Notes: a model not told the origin generated them from the sequence alone. DNA of 64,000 nt from Ruminococcaceae bacterium UBA3903 (GCA_002391625.1 DGFJ01000009.1:108369-172368); one strand, 5' to 3'; positions 35,026-45,195 are shown, numbered from the stretch's first letter. Translations and numbers: made by a program.

Positions 35026-35904
35026 TTGAAAAATATAATATTTAGGCAACTGACGTGCTGGTGTATAATAATTTTTACAGTGCTGTTTAGTGGTGGGTGT
35101 TCATTTATTCAAACAGAGATTAACACATATTCAGCTGATACACCAGATGTACCATTTAAAATGTATGTTATAGATGTGGGACAGGGGGACAGCATACTGC
35201 TGGAATGTGACAAAAAATATATGCTGGTGGATGCGGGTGACACCACCGAAGGCGAAAATGTTGTAAGCTTTTTACATAGTGTTGGTGTTACTGCGTTAGA
35301 TTATGTAGTTATAACCCACCCACACGCAGATCACTACGGCGGAATGAAGGCGGTACTTAGTGATTTTACCCCTAATAAAATAGTAATGCCTGATGCGGTG
35401 CAAACCACAAGGACGTGGGAAACTCTGTTGGATTATATATCTGATAAAAATATTAATGTTACTCAGCCTAGGGTAGGGGACACATATACTCTGGGTAGCG
35501 GTATAATAACAGCTATAGCACCAAACAACAATAAATATGATAGCTTAAATAACTACTCGGTGGTTCTTAGAGCAGTATATGGTAACAACTCCTTTCTACT
35601 GACAGGGGACGCTGAGGCCGTTTCAGAAAAGGAAATACTAAAAAATGGGTATATATTATCATCAGATGTTTTAAAGGTTGGACACCATGGTAGCAACACC
35701 AGTACAACAAAAAAGTTTTTACAGGCAGTAAATCCGCAATTCGCCGTTATTAGTGTGGGTAAGGATAACGACTATGGTCACCCATCAGATAAAATAGTAC
35801 AGCGGTTAAATGATGAACAGGTGGAGGTGTACCGTACGGATGAACAAGGCACCATAGTAGCGTCTAGCGATGGTGAAGATATAACCATGAGCACATTAAA
35901 ATAA
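35026..35904 (+). CDS. MBL-fold lipoprotein, ComEC C-terminal-like hydrolase
   Basis: The 292-residue product starts at TTG 35026 (GGAGG seven bases upstream). It has a lipoprotein signal peptide: basic start, hydrophobic core, then FSGGC with the lipidated Cys near residue 25. The metallo-beta-lactamase domain shows IDVGQGDSILLE near 50, VDAGDT near 68, the zinc motif THPHADHYGG near 95-104, LLTGDAE near 190 and VGHHGSNTSTT near 215. This is the hydrolase domain found at the ComEC C-terminus and in free-standing relatives. It would act outside the membrane as a nuclease or phosphodiesterase. The role in competence is unproven. Confidence 0.88.
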   Translation: MKNIIFRQLTCWCIIIFTVLFSGGCSFIQTEINTYSADTPDVPFKMYVIDVGQGDSILLECDKKYMLVDAGDTTEGENVVSFLHSVGVTALDYVVITHPHADHYGGMKAVLSDFTPNKIVMPDAVQTTRTWETLLDYISDKNINVTQPRVGDTYTLGSGIITAIAPNNNKYDSLNNYSVVLRAVYGNNSFLLTGDAEAVSEKEILKNGYILSSDVLKVGHHGSNTSTTKKFLQAVNPQFAVISVGKDNDYGHPSDKIVQRLNDEQVEVYRTDEQGTIVASSDGEDITMSTLK

Positions 35905-35984
35905 TATGGGATATGTCTTGCTTTATAGTGGAGCTGTACTAAATATTTTAGGATTATCCACCTTATTGACAAAAACCAACTAAT

Positions 35985-36029
35985 AAAACCGTCATAACGC
36001 AATTAGATAAACTGCGTTATGACGGTTTT
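35985..36029. terminator. Bidirectional terminator between MBL lipoprotein and iorB
   Basis: A perfect 17-bp stem (35985-36001 with 36013-36029, 11-base loop), with AAAA at one edge and TTTT at the other, serves the two convergent genes. Confidence 0.88.
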
Positions 36030-36049
36030 GTAAATATAAAATTATTTAA

Positions 36050-36625
36050 TTATAGGCTGTAGCCTAGCTCAAAAGCTTTTTTATTAAGCTCAACAAACTT
36101 AGGTGGCACAGTTTCGATTATTGTTTCTATCCATACTTCCTTTGGTATATCAAGCTGTTTTGCCATAACACCAATTAATACGACGTTTACCGCCTTTACA
36201 GAACCAGCTTCCTCAGCCAGCGACAACGCATCAGCTGTTACAACCTTAACATCCTTTGCTCTTAGCTCATCAATTATGCTGTTAGGGTAAACAGCCGCTC
36301 CGGTAATAACCGGCATTGGGTCAATAGCTTGTGTGTTTACCACTATTACACCGTCCTTTTTTAGGAAAGGAAGGAAACGTGCAGCCTCTAACTGTTCAAA
36401 GGATAGTATAAGGTCAGCCTCGCCCTCCTCTATAACAGGGGAGGATACACAGTCACCATAGCGTACATATGTTACAACAGAGCCACCACGTTGGCTCATG
36501 CCATGAACCTCTGAAACCTTTACGTCATAACCCTTGCTAACCATTGCGTTGCCTAGCAGGCGGCTGGCAAGCAATGTACCTTGTCCGCCTACACCAACAA
36601 TTAAAACAGATTTTATGTTATTCAT
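36050..36625 (-). CDS. iorB: Indolepyruvate:ferredoxin oxidoreductase, beta subunit
   Basis: The 191-residue protein has the gamma/beta-type 2-oxoacid oxidoreductase fold: VLIVGVGGQGTLLASRLLG near 6-24 and KVSEVHGMSQRGGSVVTYVRYG in pieces near 37-57. These are the classic IorB/PorG motifs. With IorA it oxidises indolepyruvate and other aryl-pyruvates to aryl-acetyl-CoA with ferredoxin reduction. It lies 30 bases after iorA and is the last gene of the SSS-paaK-iorA-iorB unit. AAAGGAA precedes the start. Confidence 0.95.
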   Translation of the reverse strand: MNNIKSVLIVGVGGQGTLLASRLLGNAMVSKGYDVKVSEVHGMSQRGGSVVTYVRYGDCVSSPVIEEGEADLILSFEQLEAARFLPFLKKDGVIVVNTQAIDPMPVITGAAVYPNSIIDELRAKDVKVVTADALSLAEEAGSVKAVNVVLIGVMAKQLDIPKEVWIETIIETVPPKFVELNKKAFELGYSL

Positions 36626-36655
36626 ATTATATTATTCCTTTCGCCTATACTTTTA

Positions 36656-38383
36656 TTACTCTGTGATAGCACCCTTTGCACACAGACTTGTACATACACC
36701 GCAGCCGACGCACTGTGTATGGTCAATAACAGCCTTTTTATCCTTTATGCTGATGGCAGGACAACCGATATTTAAGCACATTTTACAGCCTATACATTTG
36801 TCTGTGTTCACCTTTAAGGATGGTTTATGCTTTACATACTTTAATAACGCACAGGGACGACGAGAAATAATAACGCTAGGTTCATCTACAGCCAGCTCTT
36901 CCTTAATAACCGCCATCGTACCCTTTAAATCATATGGGTCACAAACAGTTACACGGTTAATTCCCACAGCCTTACACAGGGCTTCAAGGCTAACCTTTGA
37001 TGCTGGGTCACCTTTAATATTATATCCTGTTGTAGGGTTTTGCTGATGACCTGTCATACCAGTAATGGAGTTATCTAAAATTATTACTACGGAATTAGTT
37101 GCGTTGTAGGCAATGTCAATAAGTCCAGTAATACCGCTGTGGATGAATGTGCTATCGCCTATAACAGCTACTGATGACTTTTCACTGTCTGCCTTACGGG
37201 CTTTATTAAAGCCGTGTAAAGCAGAAACAGAGCCACCCATACATACACAGGTGTCCATCATACCCAAAGGAGCAGATGCACCTAACGTATAACAGCCGAT
37301 GTCACCACTTACATATACCTTTTGCTTTTTCAATGCATAGAATAAGCCTCTGTGAGGACAGCCACAGCACATAACCGGAGGACGCACTGGAATATCAATA
37401 TCAAGCTTTTTACTGTCTACAGTTTTGTTTAGTACAAGCTGAGCCACAAGCTTTTGGGAGAACTCTCCGCACATTGGGAACAGCTCTTTGCCTATTACCT
37501 TTACACCTATTTGCTTGCAATGGTTTTCAATAACAGGGTCAAGCTCCTCTATAACATACACTGTATCACATTTTTCCGCAAAGTCCTTTATCAGGTTCAC
37601 AGGCAAAGGATTAACCATACCTAATTTTAGATAATTTACAGTATCGCCCAGTGCTTCTTTAGCATATTGATAACAGATACCTGCACAGATAACACCAATT
37701 TTACTATTGTTCATTTGAGCTTGGTTAACGCCCGAGCTTTCTGCATATTCTGTTAGCTTCTTTGTGCGTTCCTCTACTACTATATGCTTTTTCTTTGCAA
37801 AGGCTGGCAGCATTACATTTTTAGAAGGATTTTTTTCATATGGCTTTAGCTCAAGCTCTGTTCTGTCCTCCAGCTCTACTAGGCTTCTGGAATGAGCAAT
37901 TCTGGTTGTTAAACGAATAACAAGCATGGTATCAAATTGTTCGCTTAGCTCATAGGCTAGCTTTGTATATTCCTTACATTCCTTTGAGTCAGCTGGCTCT
38001 AGCATTGGCACCTTAGCACCTATGGCATAATGGCGAGAGTCCTGCTCGTTTTGTGATGAGTGCATACCAGGGTCATCTGCTACACCCAGCACCATACCGC
38101 CGTTGACACCTATGTAGCTCATGGTGAAAAATGGGTCGGCAGCAACGTTTAATCCAACGTGCTTCATAGCACAAAAAGCTCTGGCACCAGCGAAACAAGC
38201 ACCAGCAGCAACCTCGGTGGCTACCTTTTCGTTTGGTGCCCACTCACAATCAATCTCATCATATTTTGCAGCATTTTCTGTAATTTCTGTACTTGGTGTA
38301 CCGGGGTAGCTGGATACTACCTTTACACCTGCTTCGTACAGACCTCTGGCGACGGCTTCGTTACCTAGCATTAGCTTTTTCAT
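36656..38383 (-). CDS. iorA: Indolepyruvate:ferredoxin oxidoreductase, alpha subunit
   Basis: The 575-residue subunit begins MKKLMLGNEAVARGLYEAG with YPGTPSTEI near 29. It has the TPP-binding region MCCGCPHRGLFYAL near 345, DIGCYTLG near 368 and GDSTFIHSGITGL near 418. A C-terminal 2[4Fe-4S] domain follows (CIGCKMCLNIGCP and CVGCGVCTSLC). It oxidises aromatic 2-oxoacids from Trp, Phe and Tyr. The second ATG (38383) is preferred: AAAGG is too close to the first ATG at 38392. The upstream paaK gene fits, since PaaK also makes aryl-acetyl-CoA. Confidence 0.97.
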   Translation of the reverse strand: MKKLMLGNEAVARGLYEAGVKVVSSYPGTPSTEITENAAKYDEIDCEWAPNEKVATEVAAGACFAGARAFCAMKHVGLNVAADPFFTMSYIGVNGGMVLGVADDPGMHSSQNEQDSRHYAIGAKVPMLEPADSKECKEYTKLAYELSEQFDTMLVIRLTTRIAHSRSLVELEDRTELELKPYEKNPSKNVMLPAFAKKKHIVVEERTKKLTEYAESSGVNQAQMNNSKIGVICAGICYQYAKEALGDTVNYLKLGMVNPLPVNLIKDFAEKCDTVYVIEELDPVIENHCKQIGVKVIGKELFPMCGEFSQKLVAQLVLNKTVDSKKLDIDIPVRPPVMCCGCPHRGLFYALKKQKVYVSGDIGCYTLGASAPLGMMDTCVCMGGSVSALHGFNKARKADSEKSSVAVIGDSTFIHSGITGLIDIAYNATNSVVIILDNSITGMTGHQQNPTTGYNIKGDPASKVSLEALCKAVGINRVTVCDPYDLKGTMAVIKEELAVDEPSVIISRRPCALLKYVKHKPSLKVNTDKCIGCKMCLNIGCPAISIKDKKAVIDHTQCVGCGVCTSLCAKGAITE

Positions 38384-38468
38384 CTTTTTCATATCCTTTC
38401 ATAAGGGGTTCTAAGTTTATTTTATTATACTGGCTAACGTATAGTTTGGCAATGCTTAAAGGAGATTA

Positions 38469-39770
38469 TTAGCTTTCGTTCCTTAAATCTAATACCCTCT
38501 TTGCCTTGCCTTGAAAACGCTCTAAGGATTTAGGTTCTACTAAAGTAACCTTTGTTTCCAAACCTAGAACGCTTTTTAGCTTGTCATGTATATCACGCTG
38601 CAGTGCCTCTAGTCCGCTAAAGTTAACTAACAGTGAACCGTCAATTAGCTCTACCTTAACCTCTAAGGAGTCCCTAAAGTTCTTTCGGCGGACAATCAGC
38701 TGGTAATGTGGACCTATATGTGGTGTACCAATAAGAACGCTTTCTATTTGGGATGGGAAGACGTTAACACCCTTGATAATAAGCATATCATCTGTTCTGC
38801 CCAAGGTTTTTGACATACGCACATGGGTTCTGCCACATTCGCAGGGTGAGTAGTCAAGCCTTGTAATATCCTTTGTACGGTAACGCAGCACAGGCATACC
38901 CTGACGTGATAAGGTTGTTACAACCAGCTCACCTACTGTACCCTCAGGCTGTACCTGACAGTCCTTGTTTATAATTTCTGGTAAAAAATGATCCTCTGCA
39001 AAGTGCATACCCTTACGTACGGGACAGTCACCAGATACGCCAGGACCGCCAAGCTCTGTCATACCATAGTTATCAGAAACTGTTATATTTAAATTTTTCT
39101 CTATTTCTTCTCTCATTTCAGGGGTACAAGGCTCTGAGCCTAATATTCCTAAGCGTAGCCTGTAATCAGACAAAGGAAAACCAGCATCCTTCACCGCCTC
39201 GCTTAAATATAAAGCATACGATGGTGTAGCAACCAAGCCTGTTACACCAAAATCACGAAACATCATAAGCTGTTTTTTTGTGTTGCCTGATGACGCAGGT
39301 ATAACTGTAGCACCTAGCTTTTCCAAACCGTAATGTAATCCTAACGCACCAGTGAACAGTCCGTAGCCAAAGCTTATTTGAATAATATCATCAGCAGTAG
39401 CACCCCCCGCTGTGGCTACCCTGGCAACACAGTCAGACCAAATGTCCAAATCCTCTTTTGTGTACACGCCTACGGTGGGTTTACCTGTAGTTCCAGAGCT
39501 TGCGTGTACTCGTACAATATCCTTCATAGGACGTGCCATCATATTAAACGGGTAGTTTTCCCTAATGTCGTCCTTGGTTGTAAATGGTATGTATTGTAAA
39601 TCGGATAAATCCTTTATTTTGCTGCCATCAAACACGTTAGCTTCAGTTAGCTTTTCGTGATAAAAAGGTACATTGTTGTAGCAGTAGCTTACCATTTTTT
39701 TTAGCTTTGTTAGCTGTAGTGCATTTAATTCACTACGTTTCATTGTTTCAATATTTTTTTGAAAATACAA
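38469..39770 (-). CDS. paaK: Phenylacetate-CoA ligase
   Basis: The 433-residue adenylate-forming enzyme has the AMP motif HASSGTTGKPTVGVYT near 88, the acyl-adenylate motif NYGMTELGGPG near 235, and the ending GKAKRVLDLR. It activates phenylacetate or related aryl acids to CoA thioesters. Next to iorAB in anaerobes it probably works in reverse with them, giving ATP and aryl acids from aryl-CoA, or recycles the acids. TTG at 39770 lies seven bases after GAGGAG; the GTG at 39779 overlaps that site and is rejected. Confidence 0.94.
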   Translation of the reverse strand: MYFQKNIETMKRSELNALQLTKLKKMVSYCYNNVPFYHEKLTEANVFDGSKIKDLSDLQYIPFTTKDDIRENYPFNMMARPMKDIVRVHASSGTTGKPTVGVYTKEDLDIWSDCVARVATAGGATADDIIQISFGYGLFTGALGLHYGLEKLGATVIPASSGNTKKQLMMFRDFGVTGLVATPSYALYLSEAVKDAGFPLSDYRLRLGILGSEPCTPEMREEIEKNLNITVSDNYGMTELGGPGVSGDCPVRKGMHFAEDHFLPEIINKDCQVQPEGTVGELVVTTLSRQGMPVLRYRTKDITRLDYSPCECGRTHVRMSKTLGRTDDMLIIKGVNVFPSQIESVLIGTPHIGPHYQLIVRRKNFRDSLEVKVELIDGSLLVNFSGLEALQRDIHDKLKSVLGLETKVTLVEPKSLERFQGKAKRVLDLRNES

Positions 39771-39818
39771 AATTAACACTCCTCGGATTTATTGAATGTA
39801 TATTCACCCAATATTAAC

Positions 39819-39843
39819 GCCGTGCAGAAAAAATCTACACGGC
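39819..39843. repeat. Inverted repeat between the SSS transporter and paaK
   Basis: A 10-bp stem with one mismatch (39819-39828 with 39834-39843) lies in the leader before paaK. No T-run follows on either strand. It may be an mRNA processing or stabilising hairpin inside the operon. Confidence 0.5.
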
Positions 39844-39925
39844 TAATATTATATCATATTTTGCTTTTTAATGTTGTACAAAACATTTGTTGCATTATTA
39901 GCGAAAATGTCTAATTTTAAAGGAT

Positions 39926-41473
39926 TCAAGCCTTTTCTTTTTTGTAGCAGTCAAATATTTTATCTATTTCTACCTGCTTTTTGTTCCTTGTAAATAGGCT
40001 GACAATAGGTACTAGCACTAAACCAGCCAGCATAGCTATGGCACCCCAGTTAATAGGTGATGCTAGGTTTAACGGCAGAGCAGCAGCGGCTTTTGTAAGC
40101 TCTGGGAAGAAACCAAGATTAAATATAAGCATAGATATAACAGTTATGCCTACACCGGTTATCAAGCTTACCCATACAGACGCTTTTGTGATCTTTTTTG
40201 AGAACAGACCATACATAAACGGAGCTAAGAAAGCACCAGCTAAAGCACCCCAAGAAATAGACATTAACGTTGTTATGTAGGTGTTTTTGTTTAGAGCAAT
40301 GATAACTGACAATACGATAAATACAGCTATAAAAATTCTCATAATAAAAACCTGCTTTTTCTCTGTCATTTCTTTTTTTATAAAAGGCTTTATCATATCT
40401 ATGGTTAAGGTAGAGCTGGAGGTTAAAACCAAGGAGGACAATGTTGACATAGAAGCAGACAGCACCAGCACGACAACCAAACCAAATAAAAGCTCAGGTA
40501 TGGCACTGTTAAGCATATTAGGTACTATCATATCATATACTGGCTTTCCTGTTTCTGGGCTTGTAATAGACTCTGTAGTAGCAAACAGCCTGCCAAACCC
40601 GCCTAAGAAGTAAGAACCAGCAGAAATTATAACTGCAAACAATGTTGATATAACTGTACCACGTCTTATAGATTTAGTATCCTTAACGGCGTAAAACTTT
40701 TGTACCATTTGTGGTAAACCCCATGTGCCTAATGAGGTTAAAATAACAACCCCCAACAGGTTGATTGGGTCAGGTCCAAACAAGGAGTTGAAAACATTGG
40801 TGTTGCCGTTAACATCTGGTACAGCACCTAAGCCTAGTAAAGCGTTGGTTAAACCGCCTTTGTTTTCCACAGTACAAATAACCACAGCAGCTATGCCAAA
40901 CAGCATAATAATGCCCTGAATAAAGTCGTTTATAGCAGTGGCCTTGTAGCCGCCCAGAATAACATATGCTGCGGTCAGTACTGCCATAGCTATAATGCAC
41001 ACAGAATAATCAATATGAAATGCCTGTTCAAATAAACGTGATAACCCGTTATATACTGATGCAGTATATGGAATTAAAAATACAAATACAATTAGTGCTG
41101 AGGCTATTTTCAGCCCCTTTGAAAAATAGCGTTTTTCAAAAAATTCTGGCATAGTAGAAACATTTAAATGCTTTGTCATTATGCGTGTCCTGTTACCTAA
41201 AATAATCCACGCCAGCATACTGCCTATTAAAGCATTACCTATACCTATCCATGTAGCGGATATGCCATAGTCCCAACCGAATTGTCCCGCATAGCCTATA
41301 AATACAACCGCTGAAAAGTAAGATGAACCATAGGCGAACGCTGTCATCCACGGCCCAATACTTCTGCCACCCAGAACAAAATCCGATACACTAGATGTTT
41401 TTTTTCTGCAATAAAACCCAATGCCTAGCATTAGCAAAACATAGGCTATTAGGGTAATCCACATAACTGTCAT
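39926..41473 (-). CDS. Sodium:solute symporter family (SSS) transporter
   Basis: The 515-residue protein has about 13 hydrophobic helices and the SSS signatures. These are SVSDFVLGGRSIGPW near 27-41, SYFSAVVFIGYAGQFGW near 51, YVILGGYKATAINDFIQGIIM in pieces near 167, and SASMSTLSSLVLTSSS near 340, whose serines form the second sodium site. It imports an organic solute with Na+. As first gene of the unit with paaK and iorAB it may carry an aryl acid or related carboxylate; proline or pantothenate is also possible from family resemblance. GAGGAGG precedes the ATG. Confidence 0.9.
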   Translation of the reverse strand: MTVMWITLIAYVLLMLGIGFYCRKKTSSVSDFVLGGRSIGPWMTAFAYGSSYFSAVVFIGYAGQFGWDYGISATWIGIGNALIGSMLAWIILGNRTRIMTKHLNVSTMPEFFEKRYFSKGLKIASALIVFVFLIPYTASVYNGLSRLFEQAFHIDYSVCIIAMAVLTAAYVILGGYKATAINDFIQGIIMLFGIAAVVICTVENKGGLTNALLGLGAVPDVNGNTNVFNSLFGPDPINLLGVVILTSLGTWGLPQMVQKFYAVKDTKSIRRGTVISTLFAVIISAGSYFLGGFGRLFATTESITSPETGKPVYDMIVPNMLNSAIPELLFGLVVVLVLSASMSTLSSLVLTSSSTLTIDMIKPFIKKEMTEKKQVFIMRIFIAVFIVLSVIIALNKNTYITTLMSISWGALAGAFLAPFMYGLFSKKITKASVWVSLITGVGITVISMLIFNLGFFPELTKAAAALPLNLASPINWGAIAMLAGLVLVPIVSLFTRNKKQVEIDKIFDCYKKEKA

Positions 41474-41550
41474 TGCTATTCCTCCTCAAATTGCTAAATT
41501 CTACTTTAATCATTTAAAGCTTTTGTCTGTTTAAGCTTTAAAACATTAAA

Positions 41551-41579
41551 ATTATACGTTTTTATTTGCAATTGTGCAA
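41551..41579 (-). promoter_or_regulatory. Promoter of the SSS-paaK-iorAB unit
   Basis: On the minus strand TTGCAC (41574-41579) and TATAAT (41551-41556) are 17 bases apart, 78 bases before the SSS start codon. Confidence 0.7.
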
Positions 41580-41757
41580 TAGCTATTTGTTTTTTGTTAG
41601 AGAGGTGTTTGTTTTTTGTGATTAATAACAGTTTTTCTGTTAAAATATTGTTAATAAAATGCAAGGATTTTTCCTTGTATATAAGTTATAATGTAGATAA
41701 ATAGAGGCAGGTTGTTATCAGCTGCCAAAGCAGAAAAGTATTAAAGGAGAGAAAAAG

Positions 41758-44700
41758 ATGATATTAAGCAAAACACGCAAGCTTCTTTCGTGGGGGTTGT
41801 CAGTAATCATGGTGGCCACAGTAGCGGCGTTGCCAGTACAGGCGGTTACAGATAATACTCAGGGGGTGGGGTATTACAATCAGGGGGAAAGCTATGCCAC
41901 CTACAACGGCTCTGATTTAGGTGCTACATATTCAAAGGCTTCTACCACATTTAAGGTGTGGGCACCCAGTGCATCAAAGGTTGTGCTGAATTTATATAAA
42001 ACAGGCTCTGACAGTGAGGCCGGTGCCGGCAAAATTTCATCTGTTGATATGTCCAAGGACAATTCAAACGGAGTGTGGTCATTAAAGGTTAACGGTGACC
42101 AAAATAAAATTTACTACACATACAGTATTACTGTAAACGGCACAACAAATGAAACACAGGACGTATATTCTACTGCTACAGGCGTAAACGGAACAAGGTC
42201 TATGGTTGTGGATTTAGATACTACCGATCCAAGTGGCTGGTCAAGTGACAGTCATATGTTAGTGGACAAGCAGACAGATGCCACTATTTGGGAGGTGCAG
42301 GTGCGTGACTTCTCCATTAGCTCCTCCTCTGGCGTCAGCGCTAACAACAAAGGCAAATACTTAGCATTTACTGAATCAGGAACAAAGGTTAACGGTTCAG
42401 ATGATGTGTCAACCTGTGTTGATTATTTGGTAGAACAGGGTGTTAATTATGTTCATCTAAATCCTGTATATGATTTTGGTTCAATTGATGAAACTAATTT
42501 ATCCACACCACAGTATAACTGGGGCTACGACCCTGTAAATTACAATGTCCCAGAGGGTTCGTTCTCTACCAATCCATACAATGGTGAAGTTAGAATAAAA
42601 GAGTTTAAGGAAATGGTACAGGCACTGCATAACAGGGGCATCGGCGTAGTAATGGATGTTGTTTATAACCACACCTATTCTACAAGCTCGGCTTTTGAAA
42701 AAACTGTGCCAGGCTATTACTACAGAATGAAAAGCTCATCTGCCTTTTATGATGGCAGCGGCTGTGGTAACGTAACGGCATCTGATAAGGCAATGTACAG
42801 AAAATATATGATAGATTCCGTTATGTACTGGGCCAATGAATACCATATAGATGGTTTTCGTTTTGACCTGATGGGCTGTCACGATATAACAACAATGAAT
42901 CAGCTAAGAGCGTCACTGGATACCATTGATAAGAGGATATTAACCTATGGCGAGCCATGGATGGCTGATTGGAACCAAAACGGTATTGCTACATCTGACG
43001 CTTGTATATTAGATAATGCCTCAAAGGTTAATAACCGTGTAGCAATGTTTAGCGATAAAGTAAGAAATGCCTTAAAGGGCGGTACAGATGACAGCACACA
43101 GGGATATATTCAAGGCTCAACAACTGTTACCAACAATATAAAAGCTGGTATGATGGGTGGCAGCAGCACGACCTTTGGTAAATGGGCATTACAGCCATCC
43201 CAATGCGTTACATATGACTCGGCCCATGACAACCTGACACTGTGGGACAAAATTTTAAAATCTAATGGCAGCACAGACTATAACGGTACAAATTCTACTT
43301 TTTTGGCACAGAATAAGCTGTCAGCTGCGATAGTTCTTACATCTCAGGGTATTCCTTTTTACCTAGCAGGGGAGGAGTTTGCCAGAACAAAGAATGGTGA
43401 CCACAACAGCTATAAATCCTCAGATTCTGTTAATCAGCTGGATTGGACAAGAGTTAGTAAGTACAAAAACCTAGTTGATTATTACAAAGGCTTAATGAAG
43501 ATTAGAAGCTCCTACTCTCCTTTTAGAGCCGCTGATTCATCAGCAATTAACACCACATATTTTACAGAAAATGGCAGTGCAATAGGATATACTATTCAAA
43601 ATACCACATCCAACGCTTCTAAAGAATGGGGTACAGTAGCTGTTTTAACAAACAACTCCAGCTCTGACAAATCAGTTGCCCTAAAATCCAGCGGTACGCT
43701 GCCTACAAGCTGGGTAGTAGTAGCTAACGGTGATAAATCAGGTGTTGAAAGTCTGGGAACAGTGTCGGGTACATCAGTAAATGTGCCAGCCAGAAGTGCA
43801 ATGGTTTTGGTGGATTCCTCTACATTTGGCAGATTAGCTCCAGATGCGGACTATAAAACAATTACAGTGAAGCATATTGAAAAATCAACAGGTACTATTT
43901 TGAAAACCACCACCTCAAAGAGTAAGGCAGGCACAACCTATTCAACCAGTGCAGATACAGATTTATTGGCTGATTATCTGTTGGTGGGTACAGACGGTGT
44001 TACATCAGGTACAGTTTCAGAGGATACCACCGTTACATATTTTTATGAGAAGGATTCCACACCTAGCTATACATTAACTGTAAATTATGTGGATAACAGC
44101 GGTGCTGTAGTAGCTGCAACAAAAACAAGCAAAATAAAATCAGGAAAAAGCTATACGGCAACGGTGGACGATATAGATGGCTATGAGCTGGATACAGAAA
44201 AGCTGCCGGCTAATGCTGGAGGTATTTTAACAGCAGATACAACGGTTAACTTTGTTTATAAAGCAGTAACAGCACAAAACCTAACAGTGCATTATTATAA
44301 TGCCAACAACTGGTCTAAGCCATGCTTGTACGCTTATGACGATTCTGGCAGCTCTACAGTTCTATTATCAGGCAAATGGCCAGGCACAGCCATGACAGCT
44401 GACACAGCGTCTGGTGCGGGCTGGTGGACATATCCAGCAATATCCACTAAATCTGGTAAGGTTATGTTTACAGATGGTGGCTCACAACAGGAACCCGGTG
44501 CCAGCCAACCAGGATATTCGGTAACTGGTGAAGTCTGGATAAAAAACTCAGCTACTTCATTTAGTTCCAGAGTTGTTGTAAGCTACATTAATCAGCAGGG
44601 TCAAAAGCTAGCAGATGATGTAACAGTAGATGGAAAAATGGTTACAGCTTCATCCACATATACTACACAGGGCATTAGTGGCTATGGTGAACCAGTGGCA

Positions 44701-45066
44701 GTAATAGGCAATGCCTCAGGCACGTGGTCAACAAATGTACAAAACATTATTTATGTATATAACGGTGGCGTTGAGCCTCCTACTGTACCACCTACAGAGC
44801 CTCCTACAGTTGTACCAGTCAGCTTTTATGTTTTAGGTGATGCTAACTTTGACGGTGATGTAACACTGAAGGACGCTATATCAATTCAGCGTCATATTGC
44901 AAAGATAAATATTCTTACTGATATTTATGCCGCCGCTGCTGATATTGACGGAAACTTGTCCGTTACCCTGCGTGACGCTGTTTATATTCAACAGCATAAG
45001 GCGGGTATAACTATAAAATATCCAGTAGGCAGTACACAAATTTATCGTGGTGAAGTGATACAATAA
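41758..45066 (+). CDS. Secreted pullulanase (GH13) with MucBP-like repeats, CBM26 and type I dockerin
   Basis: The 1102-residue protein has a signal peptide (about 1-29) and a CBM48-like domain (about 50-150). The GH13 pullulanase catalytic domain (about 165-600) shows YNWGYDP near 256, nucleophile in GFRFDLMG near 368, acid in YGEPW near 399 and SAHDN near 490. MucBP-like repeats lie at about 698-765, 775-840 and 938-1003, and a CBM26-type starch-binding module at about 842-930. A Pro/Thr linker leads to a type I dockerin (GDANFDGDVTLKDAI and ADIDGNLSVTLRDAV calcium loops). It debranches starch outside the cell and docks onto a cohesin scaffold, as in amylosomes. No cohesin is present here. 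Confidence 0.95.
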   Translation: MILSKTRKLLSWGLSVIMVATVAALPVQAVTDNTQGVGYYNQGESYATYNGSDLGATYSKASTTFKVWAPSASKVVLNLYKTGSDSEAGAGKISSVDMSKDNSNGVWSLKVNGDQNKIYYTYSITVNGTTNETQDVYSTATGVNGTRSMVVDLDTTDPSGWSSDSHMLVDKQTDATIWEVQVRDFSISSSSGVSANNKGKYLAFTESGTKVNGSDDVSTCVDYLVEQGVNYVHLNPVYDFGSIDETNLSTPQYNWGYDPVNYNVPEGSFSTNPYNGEVRIKEFKEMVQALHNRGIGVVMDVVYNHTYSTSSAFEKTVPGYYYRMKSSSAFYDGSGCGNVTASDKAMYRKYMIDSVMYWANEYHIDGFRFDLMGCHDITTMNQLRASLDTIDKRILTYGEPWMADWNQNGIATSDACILDNASKVNNRVAMFSDKVRNALKGGTDDSTQGYIQGSTTVTNNIKAGMMGGSSTTFGKWALQPSQCVTYDSAHDNLTLWDKILKSNGSTDYNGTNSTFLAQNKLSAAIVLTSQGIPFYLAGEEFARTKNGDHNSYKSSDSVNQLDWTRVSKYKNLVDYYKGLMKIRSSYSPFRAADSSAINTTYFTENGSAIGYTIQNTTSNASKEWGTVAVLTNNSSSDKSVALKSSGTLPTSWVVVANGDKSGVESLGTVSGTSVNVPARSAMVLVDSSTFGRLAPDADYKTITVKHIEKSTGTILKTTTSKSKAGTTYSTSADTDLLADYLLVGTDGVTSGTVSEDTTVTYFYEKDSTPSYTLTVNYVDNSGAVVAATKTSKIKSGKSYTATVDDIDGYELDTEKLPANAGGILTADTTVNFVYKAVTAQNLTVHYYNANNWSKPCLYAYDDSGSSTVLLSGKWPGTAMTADTASGAGWWTYPAISTKSGKVMFTDGGSQQEPGASQPGYSVTGEVWIKNSATSFSSRVVVSYINQQGQKLADDVTVDGKMVTASSTYTTQGISGYGEPVAVIGNASGTWSTNVQNIIYVYNGGVEPPTVPPTEPPTVVPVSFYVLGDANFDGDVTLKDAISIQRHIAKINILTDIYAAAADIDGNLSVTLRDAVYIQQHKAGITIKYPVGSTQIYRGEVIQ

Positions 45067-45162
45067 ATTTTTCATTGTATTAAATCATAGAAATCATACT
45101 TCACCCAGATTTATGCCCAATGTCAAGGGGACAGGGCAAATATCTAAAATGAGATGCTGATA

Positions 45163-45195
45163 AACGACTGCACATAGTTTTGTGCGGTCGTTTTT
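45163..45195 (+). terminator. Terminator of the pullulanase gene
   Basis: A 12-bp stem with one G-T pair (45163-45174 with 45181-45192) is followed by five T, about 97 bases after the stop. Confidence 0.85.
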
